Shown piece after piece: positions 7,954 to 20,911 of a DNA stretch of 64,000 bases. Positions within the stretch are counted from its first letter, which is position 1. The number at the start of each line of letters is the position of its first letter. The translations under genes were made by a program, and so were the position numbers. The DNA comes from Bradyrhizobium ottawaense (lineage in GTDB: Bacteria > Pseudomonadota > Alphaproteobacteria > Rhizobiales > Xanthobacteraceae): NCBI RefSeq assembly GCF_002278135.3, contig NZ_CP029425.2, positions 4,192,001 through 4,256,000 on the forward strand, in the 5' to 3' direction. The notes under the pieces were generated by a model. That model worked only from the letters and a program-made list of their open reading frames with translations. It did no database searches and was not told where the DNA came from.

Positions 7954-8535
7954 ATGAGGGTGACGATTGGACGGCGCACGGCTGTGGCTGGCGCGCTGGC
8001 TGTGTGTGGGGCGGCAGGCTTGACGGCAGCCTTCGGGCCGTTTTTTTCACCGGCGGCCTGGGCGCATGGGCCGACCCGGCAGAAGGTGCGGGAATCCATC
8101 GAGATCAACGCGCCGCAGGACAAGGTCTGGGCCGCGATCCGCAACTTCCAGGACATGGGCTGGCTTCCGCCTGTCACCAAGACCACCGGCGAGAAGGGCA
8201 ACGAGATCGGCGCGACGCGCCAACTGACGCTGACGGGCGGGGCGACTGTCGATGAGGAGCTCTACAAATACGAGCCCGACATGATGAGCTATTCGTACCG
8301 GATCACCAAGGTCGACGTGAAGGTGCTGCCGGTGACCAATTATTCCTCGACGTTGACGGTGTCGCCGGCTTCCGACGGCAAGTCCAAGCTGGAATGGGCC
8401 GGGGCATTCTACCGCGGCTTTCCCAACAACGATCCGCCGCCGGAGCTGAGCGACGAGGCCGCGGTGAAGGCGGTGAGCGGGCTCTACAAGGCCGGCCTCG
8501 AAGCCCTGAAGAAGAAGATCGAGAGCGGTAGCTGA
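7954..8535 (+). CDS. secreted SRPBCC-family protein (MxaD-like)
   Basis: 193 residues. The N-terminus MRVTIGRRTAVAGALAVCGAAG is a Tat-like signal (twin Arg at 7-8, weakly hydrophobic core). The mature part has the START/SRPBCC pattern: RESIEINAPQDKVWAAIRNFQDMGWLPPV, ending with the long C-terminal helix VSGLYKAGLEALKKKIESG. Periplasmic SRPBCC proteins of this type include MxaD, linked to methanol dehydrogenase electron transfer; here no dehydrogenase is adjacent, so that role is only a possibility. AAGAGG lies seven bases before the ATG. Two bases separate it from the beta-propeller gene, so they form an operon. Confidence 0.8.
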   Translation: MRVTIGRRTAVAGALAVCGAAGLTAAFGPFFSPAAWAHGPTRQKVRESIEINAPQDKVWAAIRNFQDMGWLPPVTKTTGEKGNEIGATRQLTLTGGATVDEELYKYEPDMMSYSYRITKVDVKVLPVTNYSSTLTVSPASDGKSKLEWAGAFYRGFPNNDPPPELSDEAAVKAVSGLYKAGLEALKKKIESGS

Positions 8536-8537
8536 TC

Positions 8538-9491
8538 GTGCGGATGCTGGTTCTGGCGGCGCTCGCCGCCAGCCTTTGTCATGCCAGCCTCGGCAGCGCC
8601 GCTGCCGAGGAGGCGTTCGTCACCAACCAGCTCAGCGACGATCTGATGGTCGTGGATCTCGCCGCCGCGCGTAGCGTCGCGACCATCCCGATCGGCGGCA
8701 AGCCGGCCGGCGTCGCCGTCAGCGCGGACGACCGCTTTGCCTATGTGACGAGCCCGGACGCCAAGGCGGTGACGGTGGTGGACGCCGCAGCCCGGCAGGT
8801 GGTCGGGCGGATCGAGGTCGGCGGCGGGCCGCTCGGCATTGCCGTGGCGCCCGATGGCCGCACCGTCTATGTCGCCGATTGGTATGCAGCTGCGGTGCGG
8901 GTGATCGACGCCGCGAGCCGCAGCGTCACGGCCAGCATCGCGGTCGGCGCCTCGCCATCGGGCCTGGCGGTGACGCCGGACGGCAGGCTGCTGCTCTCGG
9001 CCGACCGCGACGACGACATCGTCTCGGTCGTGGACACGGCGACGCGCCAGCGCAAGGCGACCGTCAAGGTCGGCACCCGACCATTCGGTGTCACCATCGA
9101 TGCCGAGGGCAAGCGCGCCTACACCGCCAATGTCGGCTCCGACGACGTCTCCGTGATCGACATCGCCGCTGGCCGCGAGGTCGGCCGCGTGCCGGTCGGC
9201 ATGCGCCCCTATGCGGTGGCGCTGACGCTGGGCCGGGGCTTCGTCACCGACCAATATGGCGGCACCGTCAGCGTGTTCGATCTGGCGAGCCTGAAGCCGG
9301 TCAAGCGCATCAATGTCGGCGACTATCCCGAAGGCATCGCTGCGACCGCCGACGGCAAGCGCGTCATCGTCGCCTGCTGGGAGAGCAACACGCTAAGCAT
9401 CATCGACGCGACTGATCTGAAGGTGATCGGCGAGATCAAGACCGGCGACGGCCCAAGGGCGTTCGGGGTGTTCCTGCGCAGGACGGAGTAG
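8538..9491 (+). CDS. periplasmic YVTN-type beta-propeller protein
   Basis: 317 residues. Signal peptide (MLVLAALAASLCHASLGSAAA) then seven consecutive YVTN/NHL-like blades, each with a Y/F-V-T/A-x-x start, a V-x-V-x-D/I-D strand and a G-x-x-P-x-G-x-A turn. Such seven-bladed propellers bind ligands or proteins; several accompany PQQ-dehydrogenase systems. GTG 8538 is taken as start; ATG 8544 would remove two residues. Translationally close to the SRPBCC gene (2-base gap), implying a joint periplasmic role. Ends at a REP palindrome. Confidence 0.82.
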   Translation: MRMLVLAALAASLCHASLGSAAAEEAFVTNQLSDDLMVVDLAAARSVATIPIGGKPAGVAVSADDRFAYVTSPDAKAVTVVDAAARQVVGRIEVGGGPLGIAVAPDGRTVYVADWYAAAVRVIDAASRSVTASIAVGASPSGLAVTPDGRLLLSADRDDDIVSVVDTATRQRKATVKVGTRPFGVTIDAEGKRAYTANVGSDDVSVIDIAAGREVGRVPVGMRPYAVALTLGRGFVTDQYGGTVSVFDLASLKPVKRINVGDYPEGIAATADGKRVIVACWESNTLSIIDATDLKVIGEIKTGDGPRAFGVFLRRTE

Positions 9492-9505
9492 GGTGTGTAG
9501 GGTGT

Positions 9506-9586
9506 GTAGGGCGGATTAGCGAAGCGTAATCCGCCATCTTGCATCGACGATCGGTCGGCGGATTACGCTTCGCTAATCCGCCCTAC
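9506..9586. repeat. REP-type palindrome with perfect 30-bp arms
   Basis: Arms at 9506-9535 and 9557-9586 are perfect inverted copies (core GCGGATTAGCGAAGCGTAAT). The element lies between two convergent genes and could terminate both. Its right arm extends into the 3' end of the HAD gene and supplies that gene's stop codon. Confidence 0.9.
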
Positions 9587-10211
9587 GATTACACAACACG
9601 TCCGCAATCTCGTCCATCCGCTCGAACACGTGATCCGGCCCGTGCGCGCGCAGCGCCGCCGGGGCCGCATAGCCCCAGCACACTGCGCCGCAGGCAATCC
9701 CGACGCTGCGCGCTGCCTCGATGTCACGGACCTCGTCGCCGATAGCGACGACCTGGTTTGGCGCCACGCCGGCGCGGCGGATGACGCGGTGGAATTTCGC
9801 GGGCTTGCCGAACAGCGATGCCGAGCAGTCGAAATGCGAAAACAGCGCGGCGGCCTCGCCAAGCTTTTCGCGCGCATTGGCCTCGCTGTCCGATGTCACC
9901 AGCGCGAGCTGCACGCCGTTGTCCGCCAGCGTCCGCAGCATGGTCTCGACACCTCCAAACAGCGGGATCTCGCTAGCTGCCTCTCCCTTCAGCCGCCGCG
10001 CATGCCGCGCGATTGCCGGTAGCTTCCACAAGGGTACCTCAAGGTGGCTGAGGATCTCGCGCGTCGAGGCATGCCGCAGTCCCTCGACGTCCTCATCCCG
10101 CACGCGGCGAAAGCCGAAGCGGTCGGCGATGTCGTTGACGGTGCGCAGGAACCACGGGAAGCTGTCGGCCAGCGTGCCGTCGAGATCGAAGATGGCGAGG
10201 GTGTAGGGCAT
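9573..10211 (-). CDS. HAD-superfamily phosphatase (phosphoglycolate phosphatase-like)
   Basis: 212 residues. Motif I DLDGT (Asp9 nucleophile, Asp11 acid/base), helical cap (about 18-85), motif II VTSDS (about 105), motif III Lys in GKPAKF (about 136), motif IV GDEVRD (about 158-163). This is the subfamily IA HAD pattern of small-molecule phosphatases; substrate not determinable. The last codons and TAG stop are provided by a REP palindrome. Divergent from kptA with 64 bases between starts. Confidence 0.86.
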   Translation of the reverse strand: MPYTLAIFDLDGTLADSFPWFLRTVNDIADRFGFRRVRDEDVEGLRHASTREILSHLEVPLWKLPAIARHARRLKGEAASEIPLFGGVETMLRTLADNGVQLALVTSDSEANAREKLGEAAALFSHFDCSASLFGKPAKFHRVIRRAGVAPNQVVAIGDEVRDIEAARSVGIACGAVCWGYAAPAALRAHGPDHVFERMDEIADVLCNRRAD

Positions 10212-10275
10212 GGGGGAAGGGGAGTCTGGTCGAGCTAAGTGGCCGGATGTACAAGACGGAAGCAGGAAGACAAAG

Positions 10276-10827
10276 ATGCCGGTCGATCAGATTCAACTTA
10301 GCAAGTTCTTGAGCTTCGTGCTGAGACACAAGCCCGATGAGATCGGCTTGACGCTTAGTGCCGAGGGCTGGGTCAATATTGACGAATTGCTTGAGAAAGC
10401 CAATGCAACAGGGACGATGTTTGACCGAGCTGACCTGCTCGGCGTCGTCGCAAGCAGCGACAAGAAGCGATTTTCGCTATCAGCCGACGGACTGAAGATC
10501 CGGGCCGCCCAAGGGCACTCTGTATCGGTGGAGCTCGGCTTGCCACCCCAAGAACCGCCCTCAGTCCTCTACCACGGGACGGCGACGCGATTTGTCGAAG
10601 CGATCCTCGCGGAGGGCTTGAAACCGCAGGCGCGCCAACAAGTGCACCTGTCCTCCGATGAGGAGACCGCGCGGCAAGTGGGGCAGCGCCATGGCAAGCC
10701 CCACATCTTCAAGGTCGATGCCGGCGGCATGTATGCGCGCGGTTTCAAGTTCTATCGCGCCGACAATGGGGTCTGGCTGACCGATACAGTGCCGCCGGAG
10801 TTCTTAGCCCCGGCGACGAGCAAATGA
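10276..10827 (+). CDS. kptA: RNA 2'-phosphotransferase (Tpt1/KptA family)
   Basis: 183 residues, the usual KptA length. The family transfers an internal RNA 2'-phosphate to NAD+, giving ADP-ribose 1''-2''-cyclic phosphate and nicotinamide. Visible motifs: LSFVLRHKP (12-20), winged-helix GWVNIDELL, RAAQGHS (76-82), YHGT (99-102), HLSSDEETA (124-132) and GVWLTDTVPPEFL near the C-terminus, covering the two-lobe fold with the NAD-binding HGT and catalytic Arg/His residues. AGGAAG precedes ATG 10276; an in-frame upstream codon at 10210 would overlap the divergent HAD gene. The physiological substrate in bacteria is not settled. Confidence 0.92.
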   Translation: MPVDQIQLSKFLSFVLRHKPDEIGLTLSAEGWVNIDELLEKANATGTMFDRADLLGVVASSDKKRFSLSADGLKIRAAQGHSVSVELGLPPQEPPSVLYHGTATRFVEAILAEGLKPQARQQVHLSSDEETARQVGQRHGKPHIFKVDAGGMYARGFKFYRADNGVWLTDTVPPEFLAPATSK

Positions 10828-10853
10828 CATAATGGGAAGCCGCGGAGAGGCTG

Positions 10854-13829
<2,976 letters not shown>

Positions 13830-13926
13830 CCGAGTTGCCCTCAAGGAATCCCATGGGTGCGCGACCGCGCCAATAAAAAAGGCGCGCTCGCCCGGAACCG
13901 GGATCGGCGCCGATGGGGTTGTCAGC

Positions 13927-13941
13927 GAACGTAGGAAGAAC
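13927..13941 (-). promoter_or_regulatory. LexA (SOS) box of uvrA
   Basis: On the uvrA strand the sequence is GTTC-TTCCTAC-GTTC, a perfect match to the alphaproteobacterial LexA direct-repeat GTTC-N7-GTTC. It sits 98 bases upstream of the uvrA start. Confidence 0.75.
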
Positions 13942-14052
13942 GGAGACGGATTTCCAGTGGGACTTGCGAATCGTCAACGGAATGTTGGCGCGCTGGCGGC
14001 ATCTGGCAGCAGTTGCTGTGCGGAACTGCGCGGGAAGCTGCCGCGAAAACAA

Positions 14053-14077
14053 AAAGGCCGGCGCAAGGCCGGCCTTT
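14053..14077 (-). terminator. intrinsic terminator of first porin-like gene
   Basis: AAAGGCCGGC / GCCGGCCTTT stem followed on the minus strand by a T-rich tract, 39 bases beyond the stop of the gene at 14116. Nearly identical terminators follow the other two copies of this gene family. Confidence 0.85.
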
Positions 14078-14115
14078 CGTGACGATGGGACGTCGGTAGC
14101 GATCAGGACTTCAGA

Positions 14116-14862
14116 TCAATACCGGGCGACCACGGGGCCGCCGAAAGTGTAGTTGAGGCGGACGGTGCCCATGTCGACGTCCTGCTTGATCCGATCGATA
14201 CGGTCGTTGACGCCGAGGATCGTGAACGAGTTGTTGCGCTTGCCCATGAACAGATGGTCGTATTCGATCGCCACGGACCAGTTCGGTGCGAAGCCGAATT
14301 CGATGCCGGTGCCGACCGCGCCACCCCAGCGCGTCTCGCTTGCGCTGTCGAGGACCACGCCGCCCAGCAGGCCGTTATATTTGGCGTGCGTGACGGCCGC
14401 GCCACCCTTCACGTACCAGAGCACGTTGTTCCAGGCATAGCCGACCTGGCCGGTGAACAGGCCAAGCGCGTCGATCTTGGTCTGGTTGACCAGCGGCCCA
14501 AGCACCACGCTCGTATTCGAGCCCTTCAGGTTGGCCCAGTCGCCTTGGGCTTCAAGGCCGAACACCCAGTTGGCCGACTGCCAGCGATAACCGACCTGTC
14601 CGCCGACGACGCCGCCGGTCGCATTGTGACAGCCTTCAGCCGTGTCCGGACCCGCAACACCGAAGATGTTGTTGACGTCCCAGCAATTGCGGCTCGAGGC
14701 GCCGCCGCCGTTGATACCGATGTAGAAACCGCTCCAATTGTACATCGCGATCGGCGCGACCGGAGCCTTGGTGTAGGGGCGGGCCGCCAAATCGGCCGCC
14801 GAGGCCGGTGCCAACGCGCTGAGTGCGAACAAACCGGCCGAAGCCAGCAAAAGCTTCTTCAT
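14116..14862 (-). CDS. outer membrane beta-barrel protein, Omp25/31-like (copy 1)
   Basis: 248 residues. Signal peptide MKKLLLASAGLFALSALAPASA, then the mature start ADLAARPYTKAP, which is shared by all three copies in this array. The body alternates short amphipathic strands (WSGFYIGINGGG, GGQVGYRWQSANWVFGLEAQGDWA) and ends in an aromatic C-terminal residue (VVARY), as expected for an eight-stranded outer-membrane barrel. ATG 14862 is preferred to ATG 14868, because GGGGA is six bases before the former and directly abuts the latter. Physiological role unknown; family members are major surface proteins in rhizobia. Confidence 0.9.
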   Translation of the reverse strand: MKKLLLASAGLFALSALAPASAADLAARPYTKAPVAPIAMYNWSGFYIGINGGGASSRNCWDVNNIFGVAGPDTAEGCHNATGGVVGGQVGYRWQSANWVFGLEAQGDWANLKGSNTSVVLGPLVNQTKIDALGLFTGQVGYAWNNVLWYVKGGAAVTHAKYNGLLGGVVLDSASETRWGGAVGTGIEFGFAPNWSVAIEYDHLFMGKRNNSFTILGVNDRIDRIKQDVDMGTVRLNYTFGGPVVARY

Positions 14863-15034
14863 ATCCATTCCCCAGTTCCGTTTCTCTTTCTGACCTTCCG
14901 GAAAGCGGAAGAGCCAGCGGACCTATGACCCGACTAATGTCACTGCTTTACACCATTAAAGCCAAAGGTTGTGTCACCCGGGCGCCACATCTCTCCGAAA
15001 ACGCGAGCGAGCCGGTTGGCGCGCGAAAAAACAA

Positions 15035-15059
15035 AAAAGCCGGCGCGAGGCCGGCCTTT
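15035..15059 (-). terminator. intrinsic terminator of second porin-like gene
   Basis: GC-rich AGCCGGC / GCCGGCCT stem with a T-run on the minus strand; a diverged copy of the terminator at 14053. Confidence 0.82.
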
Positions 15060-15099
15060 CGTGACGATGTGACGTCGGTAGTGATCAGTGCTTCGCAGA

Positions 15100-15774
15100 T
15101 CAGTACTTGGCAACCACCGGGGCGCCGAAGTGGTAGTTCACGCCGACCTGCACGGTGTGGAAGTTGAGCGTGCCGGTGGTGATCGGAGCGCCGAGACCGG
15201 AGAAGTAGGTCTCGCCACCGAGGCTGCGATAGAGGTACTCGCCCTTGACCGACCACTGCGGAGCGAAGAACGCCTCGACGCCGGCGCCGACGGTCCAGCC
15301 CGAGTGGAACTTGCTGTCGGAGACAGTCACGCCGAGCGCGCTGACGCTGACCTTGTTGTCGATCCAGGCGTAACCACCGGTGCCGTAGAACAGCACGTTG
15401 TTGACGGCCCAGCCGATGCGGCCGCGGACGGTGCCGAGCGCGTCGGTCTTGGACGACACGGTGAGGCCGAGAGCGGTCGCCGAGGCGCTGACGTCAGCCC
15501 AGGAGCCATCGGCCTCGATGCCGAACACGACGTTGCCGGTCTGCCAGTTGTAGCCGGCGGTGCCACCGACGAAGCCACCCTTCATCTTCGGGTCGCCGGA
15601 AGCGCTTTCCCAGGCGCCGCCACCGACGATACCGAGGTAGAAGCCGGTCCAGTTGTAGACGGCCGCCGCCGGAGCGATCGGAGCCTTGGTGTAGGGGCGG
15701 GCTGCGAGGTCGGCCGCCGAGGCGGGCGCAGCGAGAGCGAACAAACAGGCCGAAGCCAACAAAACCTTCTTCAT
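15100..15774 (-). CDS. outer membrane beta-barrel protein, Omp25/31-like (copy 2)
   Basis: 224 residues. Signal peptide MKKVLLASACLFALAAPASA, mature start ADLAARPYTKAPIAP, barrel strands such as WTGFYLGIVGGGAWE and GGTAGYNWQTGNVVFGIEADGSWA, aromatic terminal residue (APVVAKY). ATG 15774 is chosen over an in-frame TTG two codons upstream. Clearly paralogous to the neighbours on both sides; 3' region and terminator are also duplicated with copy 1, showing that the duplication unit included the downstream sequence. Confidence 0.9.
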   Translation of the reverse strand: MKKVLLASACLFALAAPASAADLAARPYTKAPIAPAAAVYNWTGFYLGIVGGGAWESASGDPKMKGGFVGGTAGYNWQTGNVVFGIEADGSWADVSASATALGLTVSSKTDALGTVRGRIGWAVNNVLFYGTGGYAWIDNKVSVSALGVTVSDSKFHSGWTVGAGVEAFFAPQWSVKGEYLYRSLGGETYFSGLGAPITTGTLNFHTVQVGVNYHFGAPVVAKY

Positions 15775-15960
15775 TTTCAACTAATCCCAGTCCCAGTTTC
15801 TGTTGTTGCCTTCCTGACCGGAAGGGCAGCGGACTCAACGGCCCAACTGACGCCGTACTTACACCACCAAAGCCGCAAGTTGTGTCTCCGAAAAGCCACA
15901 GCGGTCGAAAAGGTGATGGTTACTGACTTATTGCCTCCCGTTCATGTCGCGCCAAACGAA

Positions 15961-15983
15961 AAAGGCCGGCGCGAGGCCGGCCT
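15961..15983 (-). terminator. intrinsic terminator of third porin-like gene
   Basis: AAGGCCGGC / GCCGGCCTT stem with a pyrimidine-rich T tract on the minus strand, 27 bases beyond the stop of copy 3; same family as the terminators at 14053 and 15035. Confidence 0.8.
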
Positions 15984-16009
15984 TAGACGTCAATGATATC
16001 AGATGGATA

Positions 16010-16759
16010 TCAGTAGCGCGCGGCGACCGGCGCACCCCAGTTGAAGTGATAGTTCACACCTGCCTTGACCGTGTGAACGGTATCGGTCCACTCGGAGCGG
16101 TTGGTCACGACGGGGCTGTACTGAATCGTGCTCTTGCCGAAATCGATGTAGTTGTATTCGACCTTGGCCGACCAGTTCGGAGCGAACATGTATTCCGCGC
16201 CGGCGCCGACGGTCCAACCCCAGCGGGTGTTGTTCTGGATGAAGACGTTTCCGGGGATGCCATCGTAGCGATGCTGAATGTCGCCGACCGCAGCGCCGCC
16301 GCTGACGAACAAGAGAGCGGGGCCGGTCGAGTAGCCGAGACGGCCCTTGATGTCGCCGAAGCCGCGGATTCTCGTGAAATAGGTGTCGCCGAGGCCGGCA
16401 TTGATCTCGGCAGAACGTCCGTTGATGTCAGCCCAATGATAGTCGCCCTCGATGCCGAACACCCAATTGGCCGCCTGCCAGTTGTAGCCGACTACGCCAC
16501 CGACAAAGCCGCCGGTGGTGTCGTAGTTCTGACTTCCAGCAAAGATCGCCGTATTCGGACCGCCAAAGAAGGTTTCGTCGCTGCGGCCCCAGGCACCACC
16601 GCCCTGCACACCAATGTAGAAACCGGTCCAGGTATAGATCGGAGCGGGGGGCGCGATCGGCGCCTTTGTATAGGGACGGGCTGCAAGGTCGGCAGCACCG
16701 GCCGGAGCCGAGAGGGTCAGCGCAACCGCGCCGGCAAAGCCAATCAAAATCTTCTTCAC
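16010..16759 (-). CDS. outer membrane beta-barrel protein, Omp25/31-like (copy 3)
   Basis: 249 residues with a GTG start supported by GGGGAG seven bases upstream; an in-frame ATG far upstream lacks such a site. Signal peptide (V)KKILIGFAGAVALTLSAPAGA, mature start ADLAARPYTKAPIAP, barrel strands WTGFYIGVQGGGAWG and GGVVGYNWQAANWVFGIEGDYHWA, terminal APVAARY. More diverged from copies 1 and 2 in the loop regions. Each of the three genes has its own leader and terminator, so they are probably transcribed separately. Confidence 0.9.
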   Translation of the reverse strand: MKKILIGFAGAVALTLSAPAGAADLAARPYTKAPIAPPAPIYTWTGFYIGVQGGGAWGRSDETFFGGPNTAIFAGSQNYDTTGGFVGGVVGYNWQAANWVFGIEGDYHWADINGRSAEINAGLGDTYFTRIRGFGDIKGRLGYSTGPALLFVSGGAAVGDIQHRYDGIPGNVFIQNNTRWGWTVGAGAEYMFAPNWSAKVEYNYIDFGKSTIQYSPVVTNRSEWTDTVHTVKAGVNYHFNWGAPVAARY

Positions 16760-17036
16760 TGTAATCTCCCCAGTCGTGTCCGCCTCTCTGAGTTCCCCAA
16801 GGCGGACTATCAGGCGCGAGGCCCATTGCATCAATTCCAAGCACGACGATAGCTCGATTCTGCGGCAGAGTCCGTGCCCGGAGTGCAACAGTTGGGTGTA
16901 ATCGACCTACCTCTAACTTAATGAATGTTAAGTGATTTTTGCCGTTCACGGGAACCCGATTTGGTTCCATCCCAATTGCCATCACATCGCCATTTAGACG
17001 CCATCCCGTCTCCACATTTGGTGGCGATTTCTGCAG

Positions 17037-17074
17037 GAACAAATCTGGAACAGACCGCCGGTCGGTGCTATATG
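17037..17074 (+). promoter_or_regulatory. LexA box overlapping the ssb promoter
   Basis: GAAC-AAATCTG-GAAC at 17037-17051 is GTTC-N7-GTTC on the opposite strand. A promoter-like pair TGGAAC (17046-17051), 17-base spacer, TATATG (17069-17074) overlaps the second half-site, so bound LexA would block -35 recognition. The ssb start is 133 bases further downstream. Confidence 0.6.
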
Positions 17075-17206
17075 TGGGGATAACCTTGGGGGTGACGGGC
17101 TGAGCAGCCCCTGCAAGCGTATAGGGTCGCCTTAACAGGGCGCAGAGGAACGCAGCAGCGCGCTCGGCCTTAGGAAATTCAGTGGCATTCGGAGTGGAGA
17201 GCGGCG

Positions 17207-17704
17207 ATGGCGGGAAGCGTCAACAAGGTCATTCTGGTTGGAAATCTCGGCAAGGATCCTGAAATCCGCCGCACCCAGGACGGGCGGCCGATCGCGAATC
17301 TGAGCATCGCGACCTCCGAGACCTGGCGCGACAAGAACAGCGGCGAGCGCAAGGAAAAGACCGAGTGGCATCGGGTCGTGATTTTCAATGAAGGGCTCTG
17401 CAAGGTCGCCGAGCAGTACCTGAAGAAGGGCGCGAAGGTTTACATCGAGGGCGCGCTGCAGACCCGCAAATGGACCGACCAGAGCGGCGTCGAGAAATAC
17501 TCGACGGAGGTCGTGCTCCAGGGCTTCAACTCGACGCTCACGATGCTCGACGGCCGTGGCGGCGGCGGCGGAGGCGGCAGCTTCGGCGACGAGCCGGGCG
17601 GCGATTTCGGCTCCTCCGGACCCGTCAGCAGCGCACCGCGCCGTCCCGTGGCCGCCGGCGGCGGTGGCCGCAACAGCGACATGGACGACGACATCCCGTT
17701 CTGA
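17207..17704 (+). CDS. ssb: single-stranded DNA-binding protein
   Basis: 165 residues. OB-fold domain (about 1-112) starting [19 protein letters not shown], with [10 protein letters not shown] and WHRVVIFN strands that wrap ssDNA as a tetramer. A flexible Gly/Ser/Pro linker (about 118-158) leads to the acidic tip DDDIPF, which recruits partner proteins in replication and repair. GGAG precedes the ATG. Upstream LexA-type box suggests SOS inducibility. Confidence 0.98.
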   Translation: MAGSVNKVILVGNLGKDPEIRRTQDGRPIANLSIATSETWRDKNSGERKEKTEWHRVVIFNEGLCKVAEQYLKKGAKVYIEGALQTRKWTDQSGVEKYSTEVVLQGFNSTLTMLDGRGGGGGGGSFGDEPGGDFGSSGPVSSAPRRPVAAGGGGRNSDMDDDIPF

Positions 17705-18061
17705 GCAGGGACCGGACGATGAGGGGGCGCAAGCCGGCTGAGCGGCGCCTTCCCATTTCGTGTCAGCAAACCTTACTAATCGGCAGAAAGGGCTCGGGAT
17801 TTCCGGGCCCGCTTCATGTTTGGGTTGAACTCGGATTGCGCCAGCGCAATCGCGTCGATGGCGCGCGCCGGCCGCGCGATTGACGAGGTCCCGGAGGTGA
17901 TTTCGGAAGGCCTGTTCCGGGTCCCTCCGAGACGCTCTCCGTAAGGCCGTAAGTTGTTGGAAAAATAAGCGGAAAAAGCGCTTCCCTGAAGCCTGCGAGG
18001 GTGGTTATCACGGTCTCGATGCGCTATATGATTCCTAGCTAAAACCTCACCGGATTTCCCC
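17705..18061. other. intergenic ssb-gyrA
   Basis: 357 bases. A frame from ATG 17719 (54 codons) exists but has no ribosome-binding site and no recognisable features. A GC-rich hairpin (GGGCTCGG / CCGGGCCC region, about 17787-17810) may terminate ssb. The gyrA promoter must lie in the second half; I could not fix it. Confidence 0.45.
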
Positions 18062-20806
<2,745 letters not shown>

Positions 20807-20820
20807 TAAGTCACTCCCTG

Positions 20821-20902
20821 CGGCCCGGATGGAGCGAAAGCGAAATCCGGGGCTCTCACGCCTGGCGAAAATCCCGGATTGCGGTTTGCTCCATCCGGAC
20901 TA
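20821..20902. repeat. palindromic repeat between gyrA and kup
   Basis: CCGGATGGAGCGAAAGCGAAATCCGGG and a matching inverted arm CCCGGATTGC...GCTCCATCCGG. It lies between two convergent genes and likely forms a bidirectional terminator; a distinct family from the GCGGATTAGCG palindrome at 9506. Confidence 0.8.
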
Positions 20903-20911
20903 CGAAGCTCG

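Noticed and set aside
17719..17883. 54-codon ORF between ssb and gyrA
   Set aside because: No Shine-Dalgarno and no recognisable composition; left as intergenic.
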